Below the pieces are notes generated by a model. The model did no database searches. It was given only the letters and a program-made list of their open reading frames with translations, and was not told the origin of the DNA. Of a stretch of 26,263 bases of DNA, positions 6,965-14,067 are shown piece by piece (the first letter of the stretch is position 1; every line of letters starts with the position of its first letter). Both the position numbers and the translations under genes were made by a program. The DNA is from Bacteroidota bacterium (GTDB lineage: Bacteria > Bacteroidota > Bacteroidia > Chitinophagales > UBA2359). The DNA lies in NCBI GenBank assembly GCA_020627525.1, contig JAHDGP010000018.1, positions 1 through 26,263 on the forward strand. Reading direction: 5' to 3'.

Positions 6965-8539
6965 TTATCCAATTTTAATAGTTATACCTGGAATGGTACG
7001 AGTAGATCCATCCGGACCAACTGCTTTAACCTTTTCAAAGTAATACAAACAGCCTGGCTTTGCTTTTTGAATCAAGCTAGAGGCTTCATTGTATCTACTA
7101 CCATTGTTTTTGGTTACTTGTAAATCCTGACCAGGCTCTACTAAAGTTACCATATAACCTTTTACATCAAATTTTGCATCGAATAAGAAATCTTCCAATA
7201 CAGCACGTAAACCTTGTTGCGCTTTGAAATCTCCAGATTTCATCATTCCACCTTTTGATTTACCAATCATACAAACTGGATCAGGAATTCTTTTTGCACG
7301 GAAAGGAACTGAAAAACTTTTAGTCTCTCCTAATTGATTTTTACCACTCAAATTTACATTTACTTCTCCAGGGCTTGTTACTCTAACATTATATGAGCCA
7401 GCTCCTGTTTTGTTAATGGTTCCACCGCCTCCCATAGAAACATTGGTTTGACCAGCAGCAATACCTGTAATGGATGCAGAAACTGGATTATCCAATCCAA
7501 TATAAAATGCATTCATTTTAGTTGCAGAAACTACTGGTACGTGATCTGGTGGAGGTACAACTTCGTATTCAAAAGTTTTAGAAGTTGATTTATCTTTACC
7601 AAATCCATCTTTGTAAGACATATTTACTTTGATGGATTTTTTTCCTGTAGAACTAGCTTTCGCTTCAAATTTTGCTCTTCCTTTGGCATCCAAAGGATAA
7701 CCTTTTCCATTGATAGAGATACTTGGTCTTGAGGTAGATGCTGAAGCAGTCATAAATGCCTCTGCTGTGAAAGTTTCGCCCTGAATCAATTTAGAAGCAC
7801 TCGGAACGATTGCAATATCAAAAGCATCATAAATGATTTCTTTTTCAGAAACCTTGCCTTTCAAAATGTCAATTCCAGCCGCTGCTGAGTTTTTCGCATC
7901 ATTCTTAAACTTGTCCAACATAGTAATGGCAGATACCAAAGGCATTTGATTAAATGTGTGTCTAGCCCAAGTGGCGTCTTTACCTGATTTTGAATCTTCA
8001 GGTACTTCTCCAACTTTTAATAAAAGAGAACCTTCGAAAGAAGCTTTGTCGTTAGGTTTGATTTTATCATTATCAACCTTAAAAACCTCTAAAAACTTTC
8101 CTCTGTATTCTTGGATTAATTCTTGTAATCTATCGGCGTTTCCTTCATTGATCATATACTTTTGAGGAGTATCTTGATCATCTAATTTTTTAGGCCATCC
8201 TTCTTCATCTATTTGACTTGGATCTCCTTTTGTAGATCTTTCTACTAATTCTGCTCTCATTGCATCTACTTGACCAATAAACTCATTGGCATGAGATTCT
8301 AATGTACGAGCTTTGTCCATAAAGTACTGTCCATCAGGGTTTTTTTCAACCGCTGCCTGGAACTGTCCAAAGGAACTTTCTACTTTTTTATCTATTGAGC
8401 TATTTGAAGCTATAATACCTTCATCCAATAATTTGAAGGCATTTACGATTTCGTTTGAAACATTTAGGGCTAGTAAGGCGATCAATACCAAATACATGAT
8501 ATTGATCATCTGCTGCCTGGGTTCTTTAGGTATTGACAT
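6965..8539 (-). CDS. gldM: Type IX secretion/gliding motor protein GldM
   Basis: A 524-residue protein with one N-terminal inner-membrane helix (about residues 11-30, in PRQQMINIMYLVLIALLALN) and a long periplasmic part. GldM (PorM) dimers pair with GldL to form the proton-driven motor that powers type IX secretion and gliding, and reach across the periplasm to GldK/GldN. The start MSIPKEPRQQMIN is the strongly conserved GldM N-terminus. Helical domain D1 covers about 35-225. Beta-rich domains follow, including VVPPPDHVPVVSATKMNAFY near residue 330 and a C-terminal domain ending GSTRTIPGITIKIG. The length is typical. The gene lies 37 bases downstream of gldL and is followed by a hairpin before gldN. 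Confidence 0.96.
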   Translation of the reverse strand: MSIPKEPRQQMINIMYLVLIALLALNVSNEIVNAFKLLDEGIIASNSSIDKKVESSFGQFQAAVEKNPDGQYFMDKARTLESHANEFIGQVDAMRAELVERSTKGDPSQIDEEGWPKKLDDQDTPQKYMINEGNADRLQELIQEYRGKFLEVFKVDNDKIKPNDKASFEGSLLLKVGEVPEDSKSGKDATWARHTFNQMPLVSAITMLDKFKNDAKNSAAAGIDILKGKVSEKEIIYDAFDIAIVPSASKLIQGETFTAEAFMTASASTSRPSISINGKGYPLDAKGRAKFEAKASSTGKKSIKVNMSYKDGFGKDKSTSKTFEYEVVPPPDHVPVVSATKMNAFYIGLDNPVSASITGIAAGQTNVSMGGGGTINKTGAGSYNVRVTSPGEVNVNLSGKNQLGETKSFSVPFRAKRIPDPVCMIGKSKGGMMKSGDFKAQQGLRAVLEDFLFDAKFDVKGYMVTLVEPGQDLQVTKNNGSRYNEASSLIQKAKPGCLYYFEKVKAVGPDGSTRTIPGITIKIG

Positions 8540-8576
8540 TGATTAATTCTAATTTTAAAGGGTTAAACAATATCAA

Positions 8577-9392
8577 TTATTTATTTCCAGCCATTGCGTT
8601 GATCATTCTACCATACACAGTATTTAAGTGTGTCAAGTTAGTGTTCAACGTAGCCATATTTGATTTATAAGCTTCTGCATCAGCAACTGATTCATTCAAG
8701 CTATTAACCGCCTGAGTAAGATTGCCATAAAACTTGTTCAAAGCTTTCAAGTGGTTATTAGTATCTTGTAATTCCAGTTCGTAAACTGTGTTAAGCTGAG
8801 CAAGGTTTTGCGTAATTCTGTTAATTTGCTCGTGGTAGTTTTTAGTACCTTCAGTAGCACCAGCTAAATCAACAGCTACAGCAGCGGCATTTGAATAAGC
8901 ATTTTTAACTTCACTCAAAGCAGCAGCAGCTTCTTTGGCATTTTTCGCATACTCTTCAGTAGAAGCAACTGAATCTGTAACAGATGTCAATTTGCCGATA
9001 TTACTACCAAGTGTTTTGATGTGAACACCCAAGCTATTGATTACATTGTCATCAATTTGATTAGCAGCAAGAGCGTTGTCTAATTTTGAAGTTAATGAAG
9101 GACCAGAAGCTCCTTTTACAGCTTTAGCTGATTGCCCTGATTTAAAAGATTTTACTTTAATACTTTTATCCATTAATGCAGGATAAACTTTTTCCCAATT
9201 GTACTCCTTTGAAGGAGGAAGAATACCTTGAATAGCAAAGATGATTGCTTCACCAATCATTGCATAGGTAAGAATTTCATTAGCATAAGGCCAGTGAAGA
9301 ATTTTAAATAGTGCTCCAATGATAATGAAAGCAGCACCAAGACCGATTAAAAGGTTCTTCAGATATTTGAACCATCCAGATTCCCAAAACAT
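8577..9392 (-). CDS. gldL: Type IX secretion/gliding motor protein GldL
   Basis: A 271-residue inner-membrane protein with two membrane helices (about 14-31 and 39-58) joined by the conserved KILHWPYANE turn. GldL (PorL) forms the proton-conducting ring of the type IX motor together with GldM. Glu48 in MIGEAIIF lies in the second helix and matches the essential membrane glutamate known from other GldL proteins (Glu49 in Flavobacterium johnsoniae). The cytoplasmic tail (about 60-271) is Ala/Asn-rich and predicted coiled-coil, with repeating LNTVYELEL, LNTNLTHLNTVY and similar heptads. It lies between gldK (117-base gap) and gldM (37-base gap), as in other Bacteroidota. All expected features are present. 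Confidence 0.95.
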   Translation of the reverse strand: MFWESGWFKYLKNLLIGLGAAFIIIGALFKILHWPYANEILTYAMIGEAIIFAIQGILPPSKEYNWEKVYPALMDKSIKVKSFKSGQSAKAVKGASGPSLTSKLDNALAANQIDDNVINSLGVHIKTLGSNIGKLTSVTDSVASTEEYAKNAKEAAAALSEVKNAYSNAAAVAVDLAGATEGTKNYHEQINRITQNLAQLNTVYELELQDTNNHLKALNKFYGNLTQAVNSLNESVADAEAYKSNMATLNTNLTHLNTVYGRMINAMAGNK

Positions 9393-9509
9393 AGTTTTTA
9401 AAATTTATTATATTATTAATTAATTATTTATGCATTGAAAATGATACAATTATACCGTTCAAGCCATGTTTTAACGTGTCTTGTGCGAAAATCTTATATC
9501 ATAAATGTA

Positions 9510-10805
9510 TTAATTGCTAAAATCAGACATTGAACGACCTAAGAAAGTCAATGCGCATCTAAAACCAATGTATGATTTAGAAGTGTCTGCATATTCCCAG
9601 TGTCTTGTACCTGTTTGAAGGTAATATCCAATATCTTTCCAAGAACCTCCTCTAATAGAAACTCTTGTTTGTGTAATATCAACATCAGGGTTAGGACCAA
9701 ATTTGTAAGGAATTTCAGAGTTCATATCGTGATTGAATCTGTAACCTTCTTCAAAGTAAGCTGTTGATGTCCATTCTGAAACATTTCCTGACATATCATA
9801 TAATCCATAATCATTAGGATGATAAGATGCAACTTTAACAGTGTAGTATCCACCATCTTCAGGATAGTTACCACGACCTGGTTTGAAGTTAGCCAATAAA
9901 CAACCTTGACGGTTTCTGATGTAAGGTCCACCCCAAGGATATGGAGCTCCATTTAAACCACCTCTTGCAGCATATTCCCATTCTTGCTCTGTTGGAAGAC
10001 GGAAGTTTTCAACTTCTTGCTCTTCCATCATCGCAGCCTGACTGTTCCATAGTAATGTTCTCCAAGCGCAGAAACCTTCTGCTTGATGCCAAGTAACACC
10101 AACAACTGGATAATCATCAAATGCAGGGTGATCAAAATATTGACGAGCCATTGGCTCATTGTATGAGTAAGAGAAATCAGCTACCCAACAAAGGTTATCA
10201 GGTAAAATTTCAGTTTCATATTCTGTGATGTACTGACTTCTAGGCACTGATCTATCAAAACGAGTTGAAGACTGTGCTTTCATATCGAATTTTCTGTACT
10301 TGTATTTTATTTTTTCAGGATTCAACTCTTTTTTTCCAAAAAGCATATCATCTCCTTGGTAGAACAAATCTTGCAATGCGTCTGCATCTTCAGAACCATC
10401 CATCCAATCAATAGGGTAATCCCAGTCTAAGCTGGTATTTCCACTTTCGTCTTCAATGAATTGATCCAAAGCAGTTAAAGCAATTGAATCTCTTACCCAA
10501 TTAGAGAATTGACGGTACTCTGAATTAGTAATTTCAGTATTGTCCATGTAAAAGCCCTGGACTGACACACTTCGATTTTGTTGAGTCAAAGTAAAGTTAA
10601 TGTCCTGATCAGATTGTCCCATCATGAAGGTACCAGAAGGAATGTATGACATACCAAATGGATTTATTCCATTCCATTCTTGGTCACGTTCAACTCCAGT
10701 GAGTTGCCCTTCCATTACATTACTTGAACAGCTGTAAAATGCTGTCACAAAAACAAAGGCTACAAGTGCCAAAATTAGATTTCTAGAATTATTTCTTTTG
10801 TACAT
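9510..10805 (-). CDS. gldK: Type IX secretion/gliding lipoprotein GldK
   Basis: A 431-residue outer-membrane lipoprotein (PorK homologue) that forms the periplasmic ring with GldN. The lipoprotein signal has its lipid-modified cysteine at about residue 26 (FYSCSS). Most of the protein is a formylglycine-generating-enzyme/sulfatase-modifying fold: MSYIPSGTFMMGQSD near residue 55, VVGVTWHQAEGFCAWRTLL, LPTEQEWEYAARGG, YGLYDMSGNVSEWTS, IRGGSWKDIGYYLQT and YIGFRCALTF. GldK uses this fold structurally and is not thought to make formylglycine. The ATG at 10803-10805 is clear. It follows porP by 73 bases and precedes gldL, so it is part of the same transcription unit. Confidence 0.95.
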   Translation of the reverse strand: MYKRNNSRNLILALVAFVFVTAFYSCSSNVMEGQLTGVERDQEWNGINPFGMSYIPSGTFMMGQSDQDINFTLTQQNRSVSVQGFYMDNTEITNSEYRQFSNWVRDSIALTALDQFIEDESGNTSLDWDYPIDWMDGSEDADALQDLFYQGDDMLFGKKELNPEKIKYKYRKFDMKAQSSTRFDRSVPRSQYITEYETEILPDNLCWVADFSYSYNEPMARQYFDHPAFDDYPVVGVTWHQAEGFCAWRTLLWNSQAAMMEEQEVENFRLPTEQEWEYAARGGLNGAPYPWGGPYIRNRQGCLLANFKPGRGNYPEDGGYYTVKVASYHPNDYGLYDMSGNVSEWTSTAYFEEGYRFNHDMNSEIPYKFGPNPDVDITQTRVSIRGGSWKDIGYYLQTGTRHWEYADTSKSYIGFRCALTFLGRSMSDFSN

Positions 10806-10878
10806 TTCCGCTACTTTTTTAAAAGGCGTGTAAAGCTAAATGAAAAAAAAATTATAACCAACACATTGACTGACAATG

Positions 10879-11862
10879 CTACATAAATCGTGGGTTAAAA
10901 ATTATTTTCTTTTTATTGGTTTTCAAAAAATTCGATATTCGATATAAAATACTTAGTTCGTGTGTTTGGGTACTGACATTTCTAATTGATGAAATGGGAT
11001 AATCATAAGCATATGCAACAACTAACTTTTCATTTATCCGATACTTCAACAACCCAATTAACGCATCTAAGGTCTTATTATTATATCCTCTTAAAGAAAT
11101 TCCTGCATCTAAAAAATTTCTATAGCTCGCAAAGGTACCAATAGAAGTTTGAATATTTGCAAAATCTGTGCTAAGCATTAACATAGGTTGCAATGAAAAA
11201 TTATATCCAATCTCAACAAAGTAATTCATATAAATATGAACTTCATTTTGTTGCTGAGCGAGTCTACTCTGTTCAATTCCAAGGGAATACTTCAAGTTTA
11301 ATATTCTATCAAATACTAAGCCAGCTTCTATATTATCTGACTTGAAATACAAACCTAAATTAAGATTTGGTGCAAAAGCATTTGACTTTGTTGTAGACAG
11401 CAAATCATCTTGATGGTTTATTACATCATTATCATAATTTCCTGTTGGAGTTACTAATAGCGAATTATCAATATTTTGTAGTATTCCTCCAAGTCTGATT
11501 CCAGAAGACAAGACAAAACCTTTTTGAATTATTCTGTAAGAATAAGATACTCCGAATTCGTTTGTTCTTCCTGCACCTAATACATCATTCGAAAAATTTA
11601 TTCCAAACCCGCTATTGAAAAGTGGGACAGGAACATGGGCAGATATACTTTGCGTAACAGGAGCCCCTTCAATACCTATCCATTGGGCACGTAAAACTCC
11701 ATCAAAATTTAAACTTGATGGAATGCCAGCATAAGCTGGATTGTAATGTGATTGATTTAATAGATAATGACTTGATAAACTTGTTTTTTGGGCAAGCAAA
11801 TCAGATGACATTAACAATGTTGTCAAACACTGAAAAACAACTATGTAAAACAGGTTTTTCAT
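10879..11862 (-). CDS. PorP/SprF family type IX secretion outer-membrane protein
   Basis: A 327-residue outer-membrane beta-barrel protein of the PorP/SprF family. Members take part in type IX secretion, and many act with a particular partner or adhesin. It has a signal peptide (residues about 1-24, ending LLAQ), followed by the family hallmark HYLLNQSHYNPAYAG and the RAQWIGIEGAP segment. The remainder is alternating beta strands with family-typical pieces such as FGINFSNDVLGAGRTNEFG and SYRIIQKG, ending in a long strand-rich region. It is the first gene of the leftward cluster directly upstream of gldK, a common arrangement. A candidate promoter and a perfect palindrome lie 60-90 bases upstream. 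Confidence 0.92.
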   Translation of the reverse strand: MKNLFYIVVFQCLTTLLMSSDLLAQKTSLSSHYLLNQSHYNPAYAGIPSSLNFDGVLRAQWIGIEGAPVTQSISAHVPVPLFNSGFGINFSNDVLGAGRTNEFGVSYSYRIIQKGFVLSSGIRLGGILQNIDNSLLVTPTGNYDNDVINHQDDLLSTTKSNAFAPNLNLGLYFKSDNIEAGLVFDRILNLKYSLGIEQSRLAQQQNEVHIYMNYFVEIGYNFSLQPMLMLSTDFANIQTSIGTFASYRNFLDAGISLRGYNNKTLDALIGLLKYRINEKLVVAYAYDYPISSIRNVSTQTHELSILYRISNFLKTNKKKIIFNPRFM

Positions 11863-11922
11863 AGTTAATAAACTATTTTTTTCTTTTTTTATTGGATTGA
11901 AAAATTCAATTTAATAAAAAAT

Positions 11923-11930
11923 CAAATTTA
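11923..11930 (-). promoter_or_regulatory. Candidate -7 element for the porP-gldKLMN cluster
   Basis: The minus strand reads TAAATTTG, an exact match to TAnnTTTG, 60 bases before the porP ATG and downstream of the hemD terminator. The position where a -33 element would fall is overlapped by the palindrome at 11940-11953, and no TTG is seen there. Without expression data this stays tentative. Confidence 0.35.
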
Positions 11931-11939
11931 AATGCTCTG

Positions 11940-11953
11940 AATCCTTAAGGATT
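11940..11953. promoter_or_regulatory. Perfect 14-bp palindrome AATCCTTAAGGATT, possible operator
   Basis: The sequence is its own reverse complement. It begins 9 bases upstream of the candidate -7 element of the porP-gld cluster, so its centre would fall near -28 of that promoter, where a bound dimeric regulator could affect polymerase. No regulator can be named, and a 14-bp AT-rich palindrome can occur by chance. Confidence 0.4.
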
Positions 11954-12100
11954 TAATATTTGTAAAGAACGTTTCTTTTGTAGAATATTAACTCTACTTT
12001 TCCATTTTTTGGATAATAAACCTGAAACATGTCACCAACTTAATATGAGATTTATTGTTATTTATGAGTACGTTTCTATTTAAGAAAGGTTTTTGCATAA

Positions 12101-12139
12101 AAAAAACCTGTTTAAACTTTTAGCTTAAACAGGTTTTTT
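12101..12139. terminator. Bidirectional terminator after hemD
   Basis: A perfect 15-bp inverted repeat, AAAAAACCTGTTTAA / TTAAACAGGTTTTTT, with a 9-base loop. Read on the minus strand it follows the hemD stop by 12 bases and ends in eight U residues. Read on plus it also ends in a U-rich run. It separates the DUF4271-hemD unit from the porP-gld unit. Confidence 0.92.
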
Positions 12140-12150
12140 ATTTTATTCTT

Positions 12151-12954
12151 TTAACTGTTGAGTTGCTTGAGATATAGATCTATAGCTCCTGTCATTGACT
12201 TCGCTTCAGGAGAAGGAGCTTTTACATCCAGATTTAAATCATGGTCTAACACAGCTTTTGCGGTGGTTTGTCCAAAAGCTGCAATTCTCGTATGATTTTG
12301 TTTGAAATCTGGGAAATTTTTAAACAAAGATTGAATGCCTAATGGTGTAAAGAAAACAATCATATCATAAAAAATCTCTTCCAAATCTGATAAATCGCTG
12401 CAAACTATTTTGTAAATAGTAGATTCGGCATAATCAAACCCTTTTTCTTTTAAGAAATTAGGTATCTCATTGTTTTTTGCTTCTTCAAAAGGATAAGCAG
12501 CACAAGGATACAAAAACCTTTCAGAGCTTTTGTTTTTCTCCAATAAAGTAAACAGCGTGTGCTTAGCATCTTTTTTGTAAAATACTTTCCTTTTTCTAAA
12601 TTCGATAAATTTTTGTAAATACAAGGCAACTGCCTCAGAAGAGCAAAAATATTTCGTTTCAGGTGGCATAGTAATTCTCAACTCAGTGCAAATTCTAAAG
12701 AAATGCTGAATTGCTGTTTTACTAGTAAAGATTATTGCACTAAAATCCAAAGGGGAAATTTTCGCTTTACGAAATTCCTTTCCACTAATACTCTCTAGCT
12801 GAATAAACTTTCTAAAGTCTATTTTAATCCCATACTTCTCCGCTAACTCAGTATATTGGTTTTTCGGATTGACAGGTTCAGGTTGAGATATAAGTATCGA
12901 CTTTACTTCCCTCGGTTTCATCTGTGTTTTAACAGTTTTGGTTAATTCTGCCAT
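12151..12954 (-). CDS. hemD: Uroporphyrinogen-III synthase (HemD)
   Basis: A 267-residue cytoplasmic enzyme that cyclises hydroxymethylbilane to uroporphyrinogen III in tetrapyrrole (heme) synthesis. The two-domain HemD fold is recognisable. VKSILISQPEP opens the first domain. SAIIFTSKTAIQHFF (about residues 83-97) is the conserved strand and helix before the active-site cleft. DMIVFFTPLGIQSLFKNF is the corresponding element of the second domain, followed by TRIAAFGQTTAKAV. As usual for HemD, overall conservation is low. The start is set at the ATG (12952-12954); a TTG six bases upstream would add two residues. It follows the DUF4271 gene by 72 bases on the same strand, a pairing common in Bacteroidota, and ends at a strong terminator. 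Confidence 0.9.
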   Translation of the reverse strand: MAELTKTVKTQMKPREVKSILISQPEPVNPKNQYTELAEKYGIKIDFRKFIQLESISGKEFRKAKISPLDFSAIIFTSKTAIQHFFRICTELRITMPPETKYFCSSEAVALYLQKFIEFRKRKVFYKKDAKHTLFTLLEKNKSSERFLYPCAAYPFEEAKNNEIPNFLKEKGFDYAESTIYKIVCSDLSDLEEIFYDMIVFFTPLGIQSLFKNFPDFKQNHTRIAAFGQTTAKAVLDHDLNLDVKAPSPEAKSMTGAIDLYLKQLNS

Positions 12955-13026
12955 AAACAACTTAATTATAAATTTTCAAATCAAACAGTCGCAAGAGCTA
13001 TGTTTGAAATTCGTTTCCCATTAAGC

Positions 13027-13905
13027 TTAAATAAATGAGCTTCTGTGAAATGTATAAATTATTAAAATTGGTGTTAATTCAAGAGCACAAAGATACAGAA
13101 AAAAATGAAACGGATACAATGTAACTAGTTTCATATTTATTTGGAAGCCTCTATACAATTGAAAGATAGTTATAATACAAATAACGAGCCCAATTATCCA
13201 AAGTAACAAATTTGATGGGATAAAGTTGGTAAAAGACAGTAAAATAAGTAATGGTATCAGTAGTATTCCAAGTAAAATTTGAATATGAAATTTATTAAAC
13301 AAGTAAAATTTTAAGTTCTCTGTAATGGGTAGGATTAATGTCATAATACGTTGAATCCCATACTTTAAAACAAAAAATAGAATGGATAGACCAATACAAT
13401 AAGCAAGTTGTTGCCAAAAAGATTGGTTTATGAAATAATTGAGTTGTTTAAAAAAAAAATAAAATGTTATACCAAAGGCTAAAATTGTATTAAAATATAG
13501 CAACATTGTGGGAATAATAAACTGATTCTGGAATTCATCAAAATAAATTTGAGATACTCTTTTATTCAAAATACTTCGCTTGATAATCAATAAATATTCT
13601 TCATATCTCCATCTAATGAAGGCATACAAAATTAGGATTAAAGAAAAAATGTAAAAAAGAGCTGTATGATCTTGATACCATTTTCGATTAATGTCTTTTG
13701 GAGTATACTTTATAGATTCAATTTGGTTGTCCTGTTGCTGACGCTGAATGTTATTTTCTTCTTTTACAATTAAGATGTTATCTATTTCATTTGAATCAAT
13801 AAATTGCTCAATTAGTGCTGTATCAATTTCCATAAGTGAATCCTGACCAAGCAAATTTGTTACAAAACAAAGTGAGATAATTATTGATATAATGAATGTT
13901 TTCAA
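13027..13905 (-). CDS. DUF4271 domain membrane protein
   Basis: A 292-residue predicted membrane protein of the DUF4271 family, of unknown function. Residues 1-21 look like a signal peptide (ending NLLGQ). Then comes a polar stretch rich in Asp, Glu and Gln (22-78), followed by several membrane segments at roughly 83-98, 132-152, 165-185, 210-228, 232-250 and 265-285. The start is TTG at 13905-13903, because the next Met (residue 25) would remove the signal sequence. It lies directly upstream of hemD on the same strand. The repeated pairing of DUF4271 with hemD in Bacteroidota suggests linked expression, but a functional link to heme synthesis is only inferred. A candidate -7 element sits 35 bases upstream. 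Confidence 0.85.
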   Translation of the reverse strand: MKTFIISIIISLCFVTNLLGQDSLMEIDTALIEQFIDSNEIDNILIVKEENNIQRQQQDNQIESIKYTPKDINRKWYQDHTALFYIFSLILILYAFIRWRYEEYLLIIKRSILNKRVSQIYFDEFQNQFIIPTMLLYFNTILAFGITFYFFFKQLNYFINQSFWQQLAYCIGLSILFFVLKYGIQRIMTLILPITENLKFYLFNKFHIQILLGILLIPLLILLSFTNFIPSNLLLWIIGLVICIITIFQLYRGFQINMKLVTLYPFHFFLYLCALELTPILIIYTFHRSSFI

Positions 13906-13939
13906 ATTAAAATTTTTCAGTATGCGAATAAATCTGATG

Positions 13940-13947
13940 CAAAGTTA
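13940..13947 (-). promoter_or_regulatory. Candidate -7 element for DUF4271-hemD
   Basis: The minus strand reads TAACTTTG, an exact TAnnTTTG match, 34 bases before the TTG start of the DUF4271 gene. No convincing -33 element is seen at the usual spacing. Confidence 0.38.
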
Positions 13948-14022
13948 ACAAAGTATGCAAACATTCTTTTTTAAATAATTGTCAGATCGAGATTTTTCTA
14001 CTATATAAACTTGGCTCAATTA

Positions 14023-14030
14023 TAGCTTTG
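14023..14030 (+). promoter_or_regulatory. Candidate -7 element for the amidohydrolase pair
   Basis: TAGCTTTG matches TAnnTTTG exactly and lies 37 bases before the ATG of the 997-residue amidohydrolase. The nearest upstream TTG (14011) is too close to be a standard -33 element. Confidence 0.38.
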
Positions 14031-14067
14031 ATTTTATTATATTAGCGTTCTGATAACCTAAAACTTT

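Noticed and set aside
9393..9509. Possible internal promoter between gldK and gldL (TATAATTG on minus strand)
   Set aside because: It departs from TAnnTTTG and has no -33 partner at the expected spacing. The 117-base gap alone is not enough evidence.
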